Assembly: GCF_004331915.1 (NCBI RefSeq)
Contig: NZ_CP036528.1
Span: forward strand, 2,648,273 to 2,712,272
Reading direction: 5' to 3'
DNA from: Ureibacillus thermophilus
Lineage (GTDB): Bacteria > Bacillota > Bacilli > Bacillales_A > Planococcaceae
Length of the DNA stretch: 64,000 bases
Numbering within the stretch: position 1 is the first letter of the stretch; each line of letters starts with the position of its first letter. The position numbers and the translations under genes are program-made. Below are positions 52,566-63,971 of this stretch, in pieces. Under the pieces are notes generated by a model. That model saw nothing but the letters and a program-made list of their open reading frames with translations. It ran no database searches and had not been told where the DNA came from.

Positions 52566-54020
52566 ATGTATAGAGATATTGATTATTTAGTTTCTTTATT
52601 AAAAGAATTACAAGCCCTGCCAAAAGAAACAGAATGGGTTGAATTCAAATCAAATCAATCAGATCCAAATGCTATTGGTGAATATATTTCTGCACTTAGT
52701 AATTCAGCTGTTTTATGTGGAAAAACTAGTGCTTATCTAGTTTGGGGAATAGAAGATGATACACATAAATTAATAGGTACAAATTTTAAAATTTCTACGT
52801 CTAAAAAAGGTGCAGAAGATTTGGAACCATGGTTATCTAGATTGCTTAATCCACGAATCGATTTTCAAGTGTATGAGTTTCAGTATGATGGGTTAGACTT
52901 TGTTATATTAGAAATTCCTAGAGCTTCGAATGTACCTACCAAATTCTCAGGTCAGGAATATATTCGGGTTGGTTCGCATAAAAAACCTTTAAAGGATTAT
53001 CCAGAGAAGGAGCGAGCATTATGGAGAGCTTTTGAAAACGTTGCATTTGAGGAAGAAGTAGCAAAATCTGATCTTGAAAAATCAGAAGTACTTAGTTTGT
53101 TGGATTATACTGCGTATTATGAATTACTTAATTTAAGATTACCGACTAATCTTGATATGGTTATTGAAAATTTAATTGCTGATCATTTTGTACAGCGTCA
53201 AGATAATGGACGATACAGTATTACGAATTTAGGTGGAATTCTTTTTGCGAAAAATTTAAGTCTATTTCCTACATTACATAGAAAAGCCGTTAGAGTTATA
53301 CAATATAGTGGAAAAAATAAACTAAATCCAGTTAGAGAACAAATTGGTGGAAAAGGGTATGCTATTGGATATGAAGGGCTGATAAATTTTATTGATTCGA
53401 TGACACCCACAGAGGAGATAATTGAAAAGGGTATTAGGAGATCAATTAAACATTTTCCTGAGTTAGCAATACGTGAAGTAGTTGCCAATGCACTTATACA
53501 TCAAGATTTTCGAATAAGTGGTACTGGACCAACTATTGAAATTTATTCTGATAGAATGGAAATTACTAATCCAGGTAAACCATTGATGAGCACTGAACGT
53601 TTATTAGATAGTCCGCCTCAATCACGAAATGAACGATTAGCTTCTTTTATGAGAAGAATTGGTATTTGTGAAGAACGGGGTAGTGGAATTGATAAAATTG
53701 TTTTTGCCGCTGAATCTGAGCATTTACCTGCACCGACGATAACAGTAAATTCAGAACACACAGTGGTAACATTGTATAAATTTAAACCATTAAAAGAGAT
53801 GGAACGACATGAAAAACTTCATGCTTGTTATATGCATGCTTCGTTGAAGTATGTTTCGAAGGATTATTTAACAAACAGTAGTTTAAAGGAACGCTTTGGA
53901 GTAACGGATTCTCCGACAATTTCTCGTATTATTAAGGATGCTGTTGAAAATGGAAAAATTAAGCCTCTAGATCCAAATACCGCTCCTAGGTATATGAAGT
54001 ATATACCATATTGGGCATGA
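52566..54020 (+). CDS. ATP-binding protein with Schlafen AlbA_2 domain (second)
   Basis: 484 residues behind GAAAGGAG. Residues about 15-135 are AlbA_2 ('KETEWVEFKSNQSDPNAIGEYISALSNSAVLCGKTSAYLVWGIEDDTHKLIGTNFK'). Residues about 295-400 are ATPase-C_4-like with 'LAIREVVANALIHQDFRISGTGPTIEIYSDRMEITNPGKPL' and the glycine motif 'RRIGICEERGSGIDKIV'. The C-terminus is winged-helix-like. It is not a close copy of the protein at 29155: the domains match but the sequences differ throughout. Function unknown; a regulator or defence role is possible. Confidence 0.87.
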   Translation: MYRDIDYLVSLLKELQALPKETEWVEFKSNQSDPNAIGEYISALSNSAVLCGKTSAYLVWGIEDDTHKLIGTNFKISTSKKGAEDLEPWLSRLLNPRIDFQVYEFQYDGLDFVILEIPRASNVPTKFSGQEYIRVGSHKKPLKDYPEKERALWRAFENVAFEEEVAKSDLEKSEVLSLLDYTAYYELLNLRLPTNLDMVIENLIADHFVQRQDNGRYSITNLGGILFAKNLSLFPTLHRKAVRVIQYSGKNKLNPVREQIGGKGYAIGYEGLINFIDSMTPTEEIIEKGIRRSIKHFPELAIREVVANALIHQDFRISGTGPTIEIYSDRMEITNPGKPLMSTERLLDSPPQSRNERLASFMRRIGICEERGSGIDKIVFAAESEHLPAPTITVNSEHTVVTLYKFKPLKEMERHEKLHACYMHASLKYVSKDYLTNSSLKERFGVTDSPTISRIIKDAVENGKIKPLDPNTAPRYMKYIPYWA

Positions 54021-54039
54021 TTTTATTTTCTAAAGTACT

Positions 54040-54345
54040 TAGTAATAGAGGAGAAGAACTTTATATAAAGGGAAAATTTAATTTGCTTTTAACTTGCAAA
54101 AGCAGTTGGAAAAGTTATTAGAAATACAATGATATTTTGTATTTTAACTTGATGATAACTTGCAAAAGTAGTTATTAACTAAGGAGAAAAGCTTTATATA
54201 AAGGGAAAATTTAATTTGCTTTTAACTTGCAAAAGCAGTTGAAAAAGTTATTAGAAATACAATGATATTTTGTATTTTAACTTGATGATAACTTGCAAAA
54301 GTAGTTATTAACTAAGGAGAAAAGCTTTATATAAAGGGAAAACTT
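54040..54345. repeat. Tandem 133-bp repeat, about 2.3 units
   Basis: CTTTATATAAAGGGAAAA recurs at 54059, 54192 and 54325. Each unit contains AACTTGCAAAAGCAGTT and AACTTGCAAAAGTAGTT, the palindrome AATACAAtgatatTTTGTATT and TGCTTTT-aacttgc-AAAAGCA. The last unit breaks into the solo IS21 end. No ORF crosses it. Confidence 0.9.
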
Positions 54346-54440
54346 TGACTATTAACTTTAAGTTTTTGACTATTATCCATTTCTGGAAGCGGCATTTTTC
54401 TATTCTTGGCTATTATGTTCTCTACTTTGGCAATTATAAT
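54345..54440. mobile_element. Solo IS21 left-end fragment
   Basis: CTTTGACTATTAAC...CTACTTTGGC (54345-54432) repeats the left-end region seen at 43062-43110 and 42981-43050, in the order the intact end should have, then stops being similar at GGCAATTATAATCC. No IS genes follow. It is either a remnant of a deleted copy or a recombination scar. Confidence 0.8.
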
Positions 54441-54465
54441 CCGCCTTCTTATAGAAAAAAGAAAA

Positions 54466-54499
54466 AGCCGTGCCCCCTCTAACAGGAAGCACGGACATC
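54466..54499 (-). terminator. Terminator of the glycolytic operon
   Basis: Minus-strand GTCCGTGCTTCC ... GGCACGGCTTTTTC hairpin 8 bases past the eno stop. Confidence 0.9.
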
Positions 54500-54504
54500 T
54501 CCAA

Positions 54505-55809
<1,305 letters not shown>

Positions 55810-55829
55810 CTATATTAATTTTTCAGTTA

Positions 55830-57356
55830 TTAAAAAAGTGGTTGACCTGTCATTTCTGCAGGTTGTTCAATATTTAATAATTTTAACATAGTTGGAGCTA
55901 AATCAGCTAAAATTCCATTTTCCCTCAATGTAATTCCTTGTTTTGTCACGATAACTGGCACTGGATTCGTTGTATGAGCCGTCATTGGTTTTCCTTCCAT
56001 TGTCACCACTTCATCAGAATTACCATGGTCTGCCGTAATGATGGCAGTGCCGCCAAGTTCTAAAATTTTATCAACAACTCGGCCTAAGCATTCATCTACT
56101 GCTTCGATTGCTTTAATTGTCGGCTCTAACATACCGCTGTGTCCTACCATGTCAGGATTTGCGTAATTTAAAATAATGGCATCGAATTTATCTGCTTCTA
56201 ATTCATTAAGCAGTGCCTCTGTTACTTCATAAGCACTCATTTCAGGTTTTAAATCATATGTAGCTACTTTTGGGGATGCAATTAAGATTCTTTCCTCACC
56301 TGGAAACTTCTCTTCTCTGCCGCCGCTCATGAAATATGTAACATGAGGGTATTTTTCTGTTTCAGCAATACGTAATTGCGTTAAACCGTGTCTTGAGATG
56401 ACTTCCCCTACAGTATTAATTAAATCTTCATTTTCAAACACAACATCTGCAAATACTTCTTCGCTATATTCAGTAAATGTGACGAATTTTAAATTTTGAG
56501 GGTGCTTATTAGACAATTCAAAACCGTTAAATTGATCATTCGTAAATACAGTAGAAAGCTGGATGGCCCGGTCTGGACGGAAGTTGAAATGGATTACTGC
56601 ATCATTTGAATCAATTGTTGCGACCGGTTTTCCATCTTCCACGATTACAAATGGAATCACAAATTCATCCGTTACATCATTGCTGTAGGATTCTTCCACG
56701 CCAACTTTTGCAGAAGGAGCTGTTTTTCCTTCCCCATCCACAAGAGCTTTATAGGATAATTCCACCCGCTGCCAACGTTTGTCGCGGTCCATAGCATAGT
56801 AACGGCCATGGATGGAAGCAAATTTCCCTACACCAATTTCTTCCATTTTCTTTTCTGTTTCTTCAATATATCCAAGGGCTGTTTTTGGACCAACGTCTCG
56901 TCCATCTAAAAATCCGTGGACATAGACTTCCTCAACCCCGTTTTGTTTCGCCATTTTTAATAATGCGAATAAATGATTATAGTGGCTATGTACCCCACCG
57001 TCTGATAACAGTCCCATAATGTGGAGTTTGGATTGATGTTTTTTCACATGATTCATTGCCCCTAACAATTTTTCATTTTCGAAAAATTGTCCTTCGCGAA
57101 TAGATTTGTTAATTCTTGTTAAACTTTGATACACAATGCGTCCTGCACCGATATTTAAATGTCCTACTTCAGAATTGCCCATTTGACCTTCTGGGAGACC
57201 TACTGCTTCTCCAAAGGCAGTAAGTGTCGCATGGGGATATGTTTCCCAATAACGATCAAAATTTGGTTTTTTGCTTTGTGCTACTGCATTTCCAAAGGTT
57301 TCATCACGTAATGCAAAGCCATCTAAGATAATTAACGCAACTGGCTTTCTAGGCAT
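55830..57356 (-). CDS. gpmI: 2,3-bisphosphoglycerate-independent phosphoglycerate mutase
   Basis: 508 residues; Mn-dependent alkaline-phosphatase fold enzyme. The metal-binding N-terminal Asp is in '[12 protein letters not shown]', the phosphorylated serine in '[21 protein letters not shown]' (about residue 62), and more ligands in 'DRDKRWQR', '[12 protein letters not shown]' and '[10 protein letters not shown]'. Its start ATG overlaps the tpiA stop by 8 bases, so the two are translationally coupled. Confidence 0.97.
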   Translation of the reverse strand: MPRKPVALIILDGFALRDETFGNAVAQSKKPNFDRYWETYPHATLTAFGEAVGLPEGQMGNSEVGHLNIGAGRIVYQSLTRINKSIREGQFFENEKLLGAMNHVKKHQSKLHIMGLLSDGGVHSHYNHLFALLKMAKQNGVEEVYVHGFLDGRDVGPKTALGYIEETEKKMEEIGVGKFASIHGRYYAMDRDKRWQRVELSYKALVDGEGKTAPSAKVGVEESYSNDVTDEFVIPFVIVEDGKPVATIDSNDAVIHFNFRPDRAIQLSTVFTNDQFNGFELSNKHPQNLKFVTFTEYSEEVFADVVFENEDLINTVGEVISRHGLTQLRIAETEKYPHVTYFMSGGREEKFPGEERILIASPKVATYDLKPEMSAYEVTEALLNELEADKFDAIILNYANPDMVGHSGMLEPTIKAIEAVDECLGRVVDKILELGGTAIITADHGNSDEVVTMEGKPMTAHTTNPVPVIVTKQGITLRENGILADLAPTMLKLLNIEQPAEMTGQPLF

Positions 57357-58110
57357 TTGCCCCCGCCTCCAATAATTTAAGATAAGATTCTACTTGTAAA
57401 CTAGCACCGCCCACAAGAGCGCCGTCAATTTGTTCTTTGGACAATAAATCTTCAATATTTTCCGGTTTTACGCTGCCGCCATATTGAATGCGAATATTTT
57501 CAGCAGCCGCTTTTCCGTATAGTTCTTCCACCACTTTGCGAATATGGCCACAAACCGCATTCGCATCATCGCTAGTAGCTGTTTTCCCCGTTCCAATGGC
57601 CCAAATCGGTTCATAGGCAATGACAATATGCTGCACTTCTTCTTCCGTTAAACCAGCTAAAGCTTTTTTCACTTGGTTTGCCACTTTTTCTTCCGTTTGG
57701 CCAGCTTCCCGTTCTTCCAACGTTTCGCCACAGCAAACAATTGGAACGATTCCATGGGATAAAGCCGCTTTTACTTTTTTGTTCACCGCTTCATCGGTTT
57801 CATTGAAGTATTCACGGCGCTCAGAATGACCAATAATGACATAGTCCACTTGGATTGCTTCAAGCTGTTTTGGGCTGATTTCGCCGGTAAATGCGCCTTC
57901 TTCTTCATAATGCATATTTTGTGCACCAATTGCCAAATCCGTTTCTTTTGCAATATCCACTAGAGTTGGCAAATATAAAGCAGGGGCGCAAACAACTGCA
58001 TCCACTTTCTCCACTGGCGGAATTTTGTCTTTAATTGCCTCAACAAACTCCACTGCTTCATCAAAGGTTTTATACATTTTCCAATTGGCAGCAATGATTG
58101 GTTTACGCAT
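57349..58110 (-). CDS. tpiA: Triosephosphate isomerase
   Basis: 253 residues. '[17 protein letters not shown]' holds catalytic Asn/Lys, '[12 protein letters not shown]' the His, and '[16 protein letters not shown]' the Glu; phosphate loop '[11 protein letters not shown]' and 'GALVGGASL' complete the barrel. It is 13 bases from pgk and overlaps gpmI. Confidence 0.98.
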   Translation of the reverse strand: MRKPIIAANWKMYKTFDEAVEFVEAIKDKIPPVEKVDAVVCAPALYLPTLVDIAKETDLAIGAQNMHYEEEGAFTGEISPKQLEAIQVDYVIIGHSERREYFNETDEAVNKKVKAALSHGIVPIVCCGETLEEREAGQTEEKVANQVKKALAGLTEEEVQHIVIAYEPIWAIGTGKTATSDDANAVCGHIRKVVEELYGKAAAENIRIQYGGSVKPENIEDLLSKEQIDGALVGGASLQVESYLKLLEAGANA

Positions 58111-58123
58111 TCAATTTCTCTCC

Positions 58124-59308
58124 TTATTTATCATTCAAGGCTGCAATACCTGGCAGGATTTTACCTTCCATTAATTCTAGAGAAGCTCCTCCGCCTGTTG
58201 AAATGTGATCCATTTTATCTGCTAAGCCGAATTTTTCAACGGCTGCTGCAGAATCGCCGCCGCCAATAACCGTATATCCTTCCGTTTCGGCCATGGCTTC
58301 TGCAATTGTTCTTGTTCCGTTGGCAAATTGGTCGATTTCAAATACGCCCATTGGTCCATTCCATATTATTAATTTTGAATTTTTAATAACTTCCGCATAC
58401 TTCTCTGCGGTTTTTGGACCAATATCAAGACCCATATAATCTTCAGGAATTTGATCAATGTCTACCACTTTGGCTTCCGCTTCAGGCGATAGTTCTTTCG
58501 CAACCACTGCATCAATTGGCATGTAGAAGTTGACACCCTTTTCTTTTGCTTTTTCAATGAAGTTGCGGGCTAATTCTATTTTATCTTCTTCGAGCAATGA
58601 TTTTCCAATTTCGTACCCTTGTGCTTTTACAAATGTAAAGGAAAGACCACCGCCGATGATTAAGTTATCCACTTTATCAAGCAGATTTTCAATGACGCCG
58701 ATTTTGTCTTTTACTTTTGCGCCGCCAATAATCGCTGTGAACGGGCGATCCGGATTGGATAAAGCTTTGCCTAACACATCTAATTCTTTTTCCATCAACA
58801 ATCCAGAAACTGCCGGAATGAATTTTGCTATTCCTTCCGTAGAAGCGTGTGCACGGTGGGCAGCACCAAATGCATCATTTACATAAAGATCTGCAAGACT
58901 TGCAAATTGTTTGGCTAGCTCTTCATCATTTTTCTCTTCGCCTTTATGGAAACGCACATTCTCAAGTAAAACAATGTCTCCATTTTTCATTTCGTCAACG
59001 GCCTTTTTAACTGCTTCGCCAACAGATTCATCTAATTTTTTTACAGGTTTTTTCATTAATTGGGAAAGGCGTTCGCCGACAGCTGTTAAACGCATATCTT
59101 CTTTTACTTCGCCTTTCGGACGACCTAAGTGAGATGCTAAAATAACTTTTGCACCTCTTTCCGATAGTTGCTGGATTGTCGGAATGGCTGCACGAATTCT
59201 TGTGTCATCTGCCACGACACCATTTTCCATCGGCACGTTAAAATCTACACGTACAAAAACTCTCTTCCCCTGTACGTCCACATCGTTCATTGTCTTTTTC
59301 AGAAACAT
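58124..59308 (-). CDS. pgk: Phosphoglycerate kinase
   Basis: 394 residues, normal length, behind TAGGAGGT. Signature '[28 protein letters not shown]', '[14 protein letters not shown]', '[15 protein letters not shown]', '[27 protein letters not shown]', '[16 protein letters not shown]' and the nucleotide-binding '[17 protein letters not shown]'...'[15 protein letters not shown]'. It transfers phosphate from 1,3-bisphosphoglycerate to ADP. A 236-base gap separates it from gap. Confidence 0.98.
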   Translation of the reverse strand: MFLKKTMNDVDVQGKRVFVRVDFNVPMENGVVADDTRIRAAIPTIQQLSERGAKVILASHLGRPKGEVKEDMRLTAVGERLSQLMKKPVKKLDESVGEAVKKAVDEMKNGDIVLLENVRFHKGEEKNDEELAKQFASLADLYVNDAFGAAHRAHASTEGIAKFIPAVSGLLMEKELDVLGKALSNPDRPFTAIIGGAKVKDKIGVIENLLDKVDNLIIGGGLSFTFVKAQGYEIGKSLLEEDKIELARNFIEKAKEKGVNFYMPIDAVVAKELSPEAEAKVVDIDQIPEDYMGLDIGPKTAEKYAEVIKNSKLIIWNGPMGVFEIDQFANGTRTIAEAMAETEGYTVIGGGDSAAAVEKFGLADKMDHISTGGGASLELMEGKILPGIAALNDK

Positions 59309-59390
59309 GAAGTAACCTCCTAGTGTACCGTCGTCATTCCTCTTTCCTACGACAACATTTCTGTAAAAATTTTCAACACTTTTTATATTA

Positions 59391-59425
59391 GCAAAAAATA
59401 AGAAGCGATGGGTACTCCATCACTC
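59391..59425 (-). terminator. Possible weak terminator between gap and pgk
   Basis: Minus-strand GTGATGG-agta-CCCATCGC short stem followed by TTCTTATTTTTTGC. It suggests that much gap mRNA ends before pgk, as is known for gapA in Bacillus, where gap mRNA is far more abundant than the rest. Confidence 0.55.
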
Positions 59426-59544
59426 CTTTTACCCTCATTTATTATAAATCGTTCTCCATATTTAGGCTATACTTTTTCAATAGAAAGTCATAATTATGTT
59501 ACACTTTTTCAGTTTTATAATATAAATTATGACATAATTGACGA

Positions 59545-60555
59545 TTAAACCAATCCTTGTTCAGTTATATATGAGGCCAAGTCAATCAATCGGACGGCAT
59601 ATCCCATCTCATTGTCATACCAAGCGACCACTTTAATCAGGTTGTCGTCTAATACCATTGTTGATAGACCATCAATGATGGCGGAATGGGGGTTTCCATT
59701 ATAATCGATGGATACAAGAGGCAATTCGCTGTAATCCAGTATGCCTTTTAATTCACCTTGAGCCGCTTCTTGAAAAGCAGAATTGACCATTTCGACCGTG
59801 ACATTGGTTTTAAGTTCTGCCACCAAGTCCACACAAGATACGTTCGGGGTTGGTACACGAATGGCAAAGCCGTCCAATTTTCCTTTCAGCTGCGGTAATA
59901 CTTTGCCAACCGCAGTGGCAGCACCTGTTGTTGTCGGAATCATGGACAGGTTTGCAGCTCGGGAACGCCGGGCATCTTTATGGGGCAAATCTAAAAGCCG
60001 CTGATCATTTGTATAGGAATGAATGGTTGTCATCAACCCACGCCGAATGCCAAAATTTTCATCGAGCACTTTGGCCACTGGCGCCAAACAGTTCGTTGTA
60101 CAAGAAGCATTGGAAATTACATGATGCTCTTTTGGGCTGTATTCCTTGTGATTGACGCCCATTACAAATGTCGGCATTGCTCCTTTTCCTGGAGCGGATA
60201 AAATAGCTTTTTTGGCACCTGCTGTTAAATGTTTTGATACATCTTCTACAGAACGAAACAATCCTGTACATTCCAAAACGATGTCTATGTCTAATTTTTC
60301 CCACGGCAATTTTTCTGGATCTTTTTCTGAAAGGACTTGAACCCGCTTTTGATCCACAATCAACGCATCTTCTTCATGATGCACTTCTCCCTCATAAATC
60401 CCGTGCACGGAATCGTATTTTAAAAGGTGGGCTAACTGGTTGGCTCCCGCTAAATCATTCACCGCCACCACTTCAAAACGGCCGTTTTTCATTGCCTCTC
60501 GAAAAGCGAGACGACCGATGCGGCCAAATCCGTTAATTGCCAATTTTATAGTCAT
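59545..60555 (-). CDS. gap: Glyceraldehyde-3-phosphate dehydrogenase (GapA-type)
   Basis: 336 residues, behind GGAGGGG. NAD-binding 'LAINGFGRIGRLAFREAM' and 'VVAVNDLAGANQLAHLLKYDSVHG' with D34 favour NAD over NADP, hence glycolytic GapA. The catalytic cysteine is C152 in 'SNASCTTNCLAPV'; His is in 'TTIHSYTNDQRLLD'. Oddities: '...KHLTAGAKKAILSAPGKGAMPTFVMGVN' and 'WYDNEMGYAVRL', slightly divergent from the usual text. The usual upstream regulator gene cggR is absent: the next gene is a glutaredoxin-like one 100 bases away. Confidence 0.95.
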   Translation of the reverse strand: MTIKLAINGFGRIGRLAFREAMKNGRFEVVAVNDLAGANQLAHLLKYDSVHGIYEGEVHHEEDALIVDQKRVQVLSEKDPEKLPWEKLDIDIVLECTGLFRSVEDVSKHLTAGAKKAILSAPGKGAMPTFVMGVNHKEYSPKEHHVISNASCTTNCLAPVAKVLDENFGIRRGLMTTIHSYTNDQRLLDLPHKDARRSRAANLSMIPTTTGAATAVGKVLPQLKGKLDGFAIRVPTPNVSCVDLVAELKTNVTVEMVNSAFQEAAQGELKGILDYSELPLVSIDYNGNPHSAIIDGLSTMVLDDNLIKVVAWYDNEMGYAVRLIDLASYITEQGLV

Positions 60556-60655
60556 TTAACACCCCTCCATTTATCTATCTTATATCCATTTTTCCCCAAT
60601 ACAAGTGTAAATAAACATTCTCCCGCTCATGTTGTGATTCCAAATATATTCGAAA

Positions 60656-60895
60656 TCATGGTGTATTCATGAAGGCTTCATATAAAGTGGCAAAATCGAT
60701 TTGGCCATATTGGACAATTTCCCCATCTTTTTCTATCACCGGAATCATGAGCATATATTTCTCGTGAAGTTCATCATCTTCTTCAATATTGATCATGTCA
60801 ATTTCAAAATTTGACTCTTCCTGAACAAGTTTTAATATAAGCAATCCTTCTTCGCACAATGCACAATTGGGACGATGATAGAAGCGAACTTTCAA
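60656..60895 (-). CDS. Glutaredoxin-like protein
   Basis: 79 residues. Thioredoxin-fold start 'MKVRFYHRPNCALCEEGLLIL' with the redox pair C-A-L-C at about residues 11-14, a cis-Pro region 'LMIPVIEKDGEIVQYGQID' and a short C-terminal helix. In Bacillus relatives such a gene lies just upstream of cggR-gap, which fits its place here. It may reduce disulphides; partner unknown. Confidence 0.88.
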   Translation of the reverse strand: MKVRFYHRPNCALCEEGLLILKLVQEESNFEIDMINIEEDDELHEKYMLMIPVIEKDGEIVQYGQIDFATLYEAFMNTP

Positions 60896-61023
60896 TAGTA
60901 TTCCCTCTTTTCTTCATTTTCTGTTTCCACTATCCCAAATCTCTTTTGAATAATCAAATGATTTTAATGCCAAAATAGTAATGTACGACTGTACAGAATT
61001 AATTAAAAGGAGGAGACTTATCG

Positions 61024-61641
61024 ATGGAAAATCAATTTATGAACCAACAACCTACTTCAGAAAACATTCCCATGTCCATGAACCATGGTGCCCATGAAGT
61101 TTTAGACGTTCATGAAGTATTAAGTTCTTCTATTGGCGCATTGAATATGTTTATTATCTTGCGTCCGCATGTAAAAGACCCTGAACTGCTCAATATTTTA
61201 GACAGACAGTATGCGTTTATGCTCGATGAATATAACATCACTTTAGAATGCTTTAAAACAGGTCAAGATCCAAGCCATCCAACACGCAAATACAACATGC
61301 AAATCGGCAATGATTCTAAATACGGCTTAACGCCTTCTCAACCGAAAAAACCTATCACTTCTTCCAACGAAATTGATGATGGCATCATCTCTAGCTTCAT
61401 GTTAAGCCAGCACAAAATGTTGGCAACAGGAAAAACTGCTGCTGCATTAGAAGCAACAAATCCAGTTGTGCGCCGCGTGTTGCAAGACTCTGTTCCAAAC
61501 TGCATCGAAATGGCGTACGAATTATCCCTATACCAAAACAAAAAAGGCTACTATCAGGTTCCACAACTTTCCACTCAAGATATGCAAACAATGTTAAATA
61601 TGTACGGCCAAGCCGAAAAAGCAAAAGATATGCCAAACTAA
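61024..61641 (+). CDS. CotF-like spore coat protein
   Basis: 205 residues behind AAAAGGAGGAG. The helical core 'HEVLDVHEVLSSSIGALNMFIILRPHVKDPELLNILDRQYAFMLDEYNITLECFKTGQDP' and 'SSFMLSQHKMLATGKTAAALEATNPVVRRVLQDSVPNCIEMAYELSLYQNKKGYYQVPQL' are typical of the CotF/ferritin-like coat family. The N-terminus is Q/N/M-rich. Expected in the mother cell during late sporulation. Single gene with its own terminator. Confidence 0.9.
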   Translation: MENQFMNQQPTSENIPMSMNHGAHEVLDVHEVLSSSIGALNMFIILRPHVKDPELLNILDRQYAFMLDEYNITLECFKTGQDPSHPTRKYNMQIGNDSKYGLTPSQPKKPITSSNEIDDGIISSFMLSQHKMLATGKTAAALEATNPVVRRVLQDSVPNCIEMAYELSLYQNKKGYYQVPQLSTQDMQTMLNMYGQAEKAKDMPN

Positions 61642-61667
61642 TTTCATTTGGGTTTGCTCCCCCTACA

Positions 61668-61705
61668 CAAAAAGGACATCTCTTTCCCATGGAGATGTCC
61701 TTTCT
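61668..61705. terminator. Bidirectional terminator between coat gene and ABC operon
   Basis: AAAGGACATCTC-tttcccatg-GAGATGTCCTTT stem flanked by A- and T-rich sides; it serves both convergent units. Confidence 0.92.
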
Positions 61706-61708
61706 TTA

Positions 61709-62431
61709 TTATAAAACTTTGCTTAAAAAGGCTTTTGTCCGTTCGTGTTTTGGATTACCAAAAATTTGTTCTGGCGGTCCTTCTTCTACAATGACACCAC
61801 CGTCCATGAAGATGACCCGATCCGCAACTTCACGGGCAAATCCCATTTCATGAGTTACGACTACCATCGTCATACCTTCAACAGCTAATTGTTTCATTAC
61901 ATCTAATACTTCCGTTACCATTTCCGGGTCAAGGGCTGAAGTTGGCTCGTCAAAAAGCATTACTTTTGGTTTCATCGCAAGGGCTCTTGCGATGGCTACC
62001 CGTTGTTGCTGACCTCCAGATAATTGTTGTGGATAATTATATGCTTTTTCACGAAGCCCTACTTTTTGAAGCAATTCAAAAGCTAAGTTTTCTGCATCTG
62101 TTTTGTTCATTTTTCGGATGAGCTTCGGAGCCATCGTAATATTTTCCAACACCGTCATATGCGGGAATAAGTTGAACTGTTGGAACACCATTCCCACTTC
62201 TGTACGAATTTTGTTAATATCCGTGTTTGGATCATTGATTTTAACCCCATCAATATAAATTGCACCATCCGTTGCTTCTTCTAACAAGTTGATGCAGCGC
62301 AAAAAGGTACTTTTTCCGGAACCGGAAGGACCAATAACACAAACAACTTCCTTTTCTCGGATTTCATAATCGATGCCTTTTAATACGTCCAGGCTGCCGA
62401 AACTTTTATGAAGATTTTCAATTTTAATCAT
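61709..62431 (-). CDS. Polar amino acid ABC transporter, ATP-binding protein
   Basis: 240 residues, typical of the GlnQ/HisP group. It has Walker A '[20 protein letters not shown]', Q-loop '[20 protein letters not shown]', ABC signature '[15 protein letters not shown]', Walker B '[17 protein letters not shown]' and the switch His in '[16 protein letters not shown]'. It couples to the permease whose gene overlaps its start by 4 bases. Confidence 0.96.
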   Translation of the reverse strand: MIKIENLHKSFGSLDVLKGIDYEIREKEVVCVIGPSGSGKSTFLRCINLLEEATDGAIYIDGVKINDPNTDINKIRTEVGMVFQQFNLFPHMTVLENITMAPKLIRKMNKTDAENLAFELLQKVGLREKAYNYPQQLSGGQQQRVAIARALAMKPKVMLFDEPTSALDPEMVTEVLDVMKQLAVEGMTMVVVTHEMGFAREVADRVIFMDGGVIVEEGPPEQIFGNPKHERTKAFLSKVL

Positions 62432-63141
62432 GCAGCAACCCGCCCTTCATCTTTTTTATCTTTGCGCGGATTGTATTCGACACTGAATCGTTTTTCAATG
62501 AATGAAACGATTTTCGATACGATAAATGTCAAAATTAAATAAAGGGCTGCCGCAGCAAGATATGGTTCCCAGAAACGGAAATAAGTTCCGGAGACAACTT
62601 TTGCCGCATATAAAATATCGTTGGCAGCAATCACCGTTACTAAGGAAGAATCTTTTAAGAGAGTAATAAATTCATTCCCAAGAGGGGGAATCATACGGCG
62701 GAAGGCTTGAGGCAGAATCACTTTCCGCATGGCTTGGAAATGATTTAAACCGAGGGACCTTGCCGCTTCCATTTGACCTTTATCAATAGATTGAATCCCC
62801 GCACGGATAATTTCAGCTACATAGGCAGCGCAGTTTAAAATTAGCGCAGCAATACCTGAGACCATAAATCCGAGGGAATGACCAAAAATCGATGGAATTA
62901 CTGCTAAGTGAATAATAAATATTTGAACTAAAAGCGGAGTTCCACGGAATAAATCGATATACAATTTACATGGCCAATAAAGCCATTTTCTTTTTGAATT
63001 TTTCCCAAGTCCAAGAAAAACTCCGAAGATGAATCCGCCTAAAAACCCACATATTGTCAAAATTAATGTTACCCAAATACCCCGTATGAAATATTCACGG
63101 TAGTTCCAGATTATATCCCAGCGAAAATCCAGGATTTCCAT
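62428..63141 (-). CDS. Polar amino acid ABC transporter, permease
   Basis: 237 residues from ATG 63141 (GGGGG at good spacing; a GTG three codons upstream is too close). Membrane helices near residues 18-45, 60-85, 90-115 and 195-220. The His/Glu-type permease motif '[61 protein letters not shown]' contains the EAA loop that contacts the ATPase. Confidence 0.95.
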   Translation of the reverse strand: MEILDFRWDIIWNYREYFIRGIWVTLILTICGFLGGFIFGVFLGLGKNSKRKWLYWPCKLYIDLFRGTPLLVQIFIIHLAVIPSIFGHSLGFMVSGIAALILNCAAYVAEIIRAGIQSIDKGQMEAARSLGLNHFQAMRKVILPQAFRRMIPPLGNEFITLLKDSSLVTVIAANDILYAAKVVSGTYFRFWEPYLAAAALYLILTFIVSKIVSFIEKRFSVEYNPRKDKKDEGRVAA

Positions 63142-63161
63142 CTGAAACACCCCCTAAACTG

Positions 63162-63971
63162 TTATTCAAGTTCTTGTCCTGTAATTTCTGCTAACTTACC
63201 GTTTTCTTTAATTTTTTGTAAGCCTTCATTTAGTAAATCAAGCAATTCTTTGTTTCCTTTTTTCACCATAAAACCATAATATTCTTTTTCAAATGCATCG
63301 TCTTCAATGACTTTTAATTTTGCATTTGGATTATTTTTTAAATATTCATAAACTACCGCGTTATCACCAATTGCTGCTTGAGCTGTTCCATTAATCACTT
63401 CTTGGATTGCTAATGGAAGGTTTTCATACGCTAAAATATTTGGGTTCGTTTCTCCTAAAAGTTTTTTCGCTGCTTGGTGTCCTGTAGAGTTGATTTGTAC
63501 AGAAACTTTTTTACCTTCTAAATCTTTTGCCGATTCAATCGGTGAATCTTCCGTAACCACAATCACTTGTGTTGCTTCGAAATATGGTTCAGTAAAGTCG
63601 AATGTTTCTTTACGTTCATCTGTAATTGTTATACCGGAAGCACCCATATCAAGTTCGCCGTTTTGAACTTGTTGGAATACTGCTTCCCAACCAACATGGC
63701 GCATTTCATATTCCATGCCGAGTTCTGTAAAAATGGCATCTACAATATCTTTGTCGATTCCTACAATATTTCCGTTATCGTCCATATATTCAAAAGGAGC
63801 AAATGTCGCTTCTGTACCCACCAAGATTTTTTTGTCTTTCAAACTAGTTTCTCCGCTTTCACTTTTTGAATCCTTTGAAGATGATGAATTTTCGCTTGAT
63901 CCGCATGCTGCTAGCACCACTGCAAATGCCATCAGCAACATAAATAAAAATACACGATTTCTTTTACCCAT
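63162..63971 (-). CDS. Polar amino acid ABC transporter, substrate-binding lipoprotein
   Basis: 269 residues. Signal peptide with lipobox 'VVLAAC' and Cys23; S/K-rich linker to about residue 43. The bacterial solute-binding family 3 fold follows ('KKILVGTEATFAPFEYMDDNGNIVGIDKDIVDAIFTELGMEYEMRHVGWEAVFQQVQNGELDMGASGITITDERKETFDFTEPYFEATQVIVV'). 'ATFAPFEY' and 'DERKETFDFTEPYF' are the ligand-site regions of glutamine/arginine-type binders; the exact amino acid cannot be told. First gene of the operon, with AAGGAGGAT right at the window edge. Confidence 0.95.
   Translation of the reverse strand: MGKRNRVFLFMLLMAFAVVLAACGSSENSSSSKDSKSESGETSLKDKKILVGTEATFAPFEYMDDNGNIVGIDKDIVDAIFTELGMEYEMRHVGWEAVFQQVQNGELDMGASGITITDERKETFDFTEPYFEATQVIVVTEDSPIESAKDLEGKKVSVQINSTGHQAAKKLLGETNPNILAYENLPLAIQEVINGTAQAAIGDNAVVYEYLKNNPNAKLKVIEDDAFEKEYYGFMVKKGNKELLDLLNEGLQKIKENGKLAEITGQELE

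Noticed and set aside
59545-60555. GapB (gluconeogenic, NADP-linked) identity for the GAPDH
   Set aside because: The N-terminal VNDLAGANQLAHLLKYDSVHG region with Asp34 and the cluster context match GapA.
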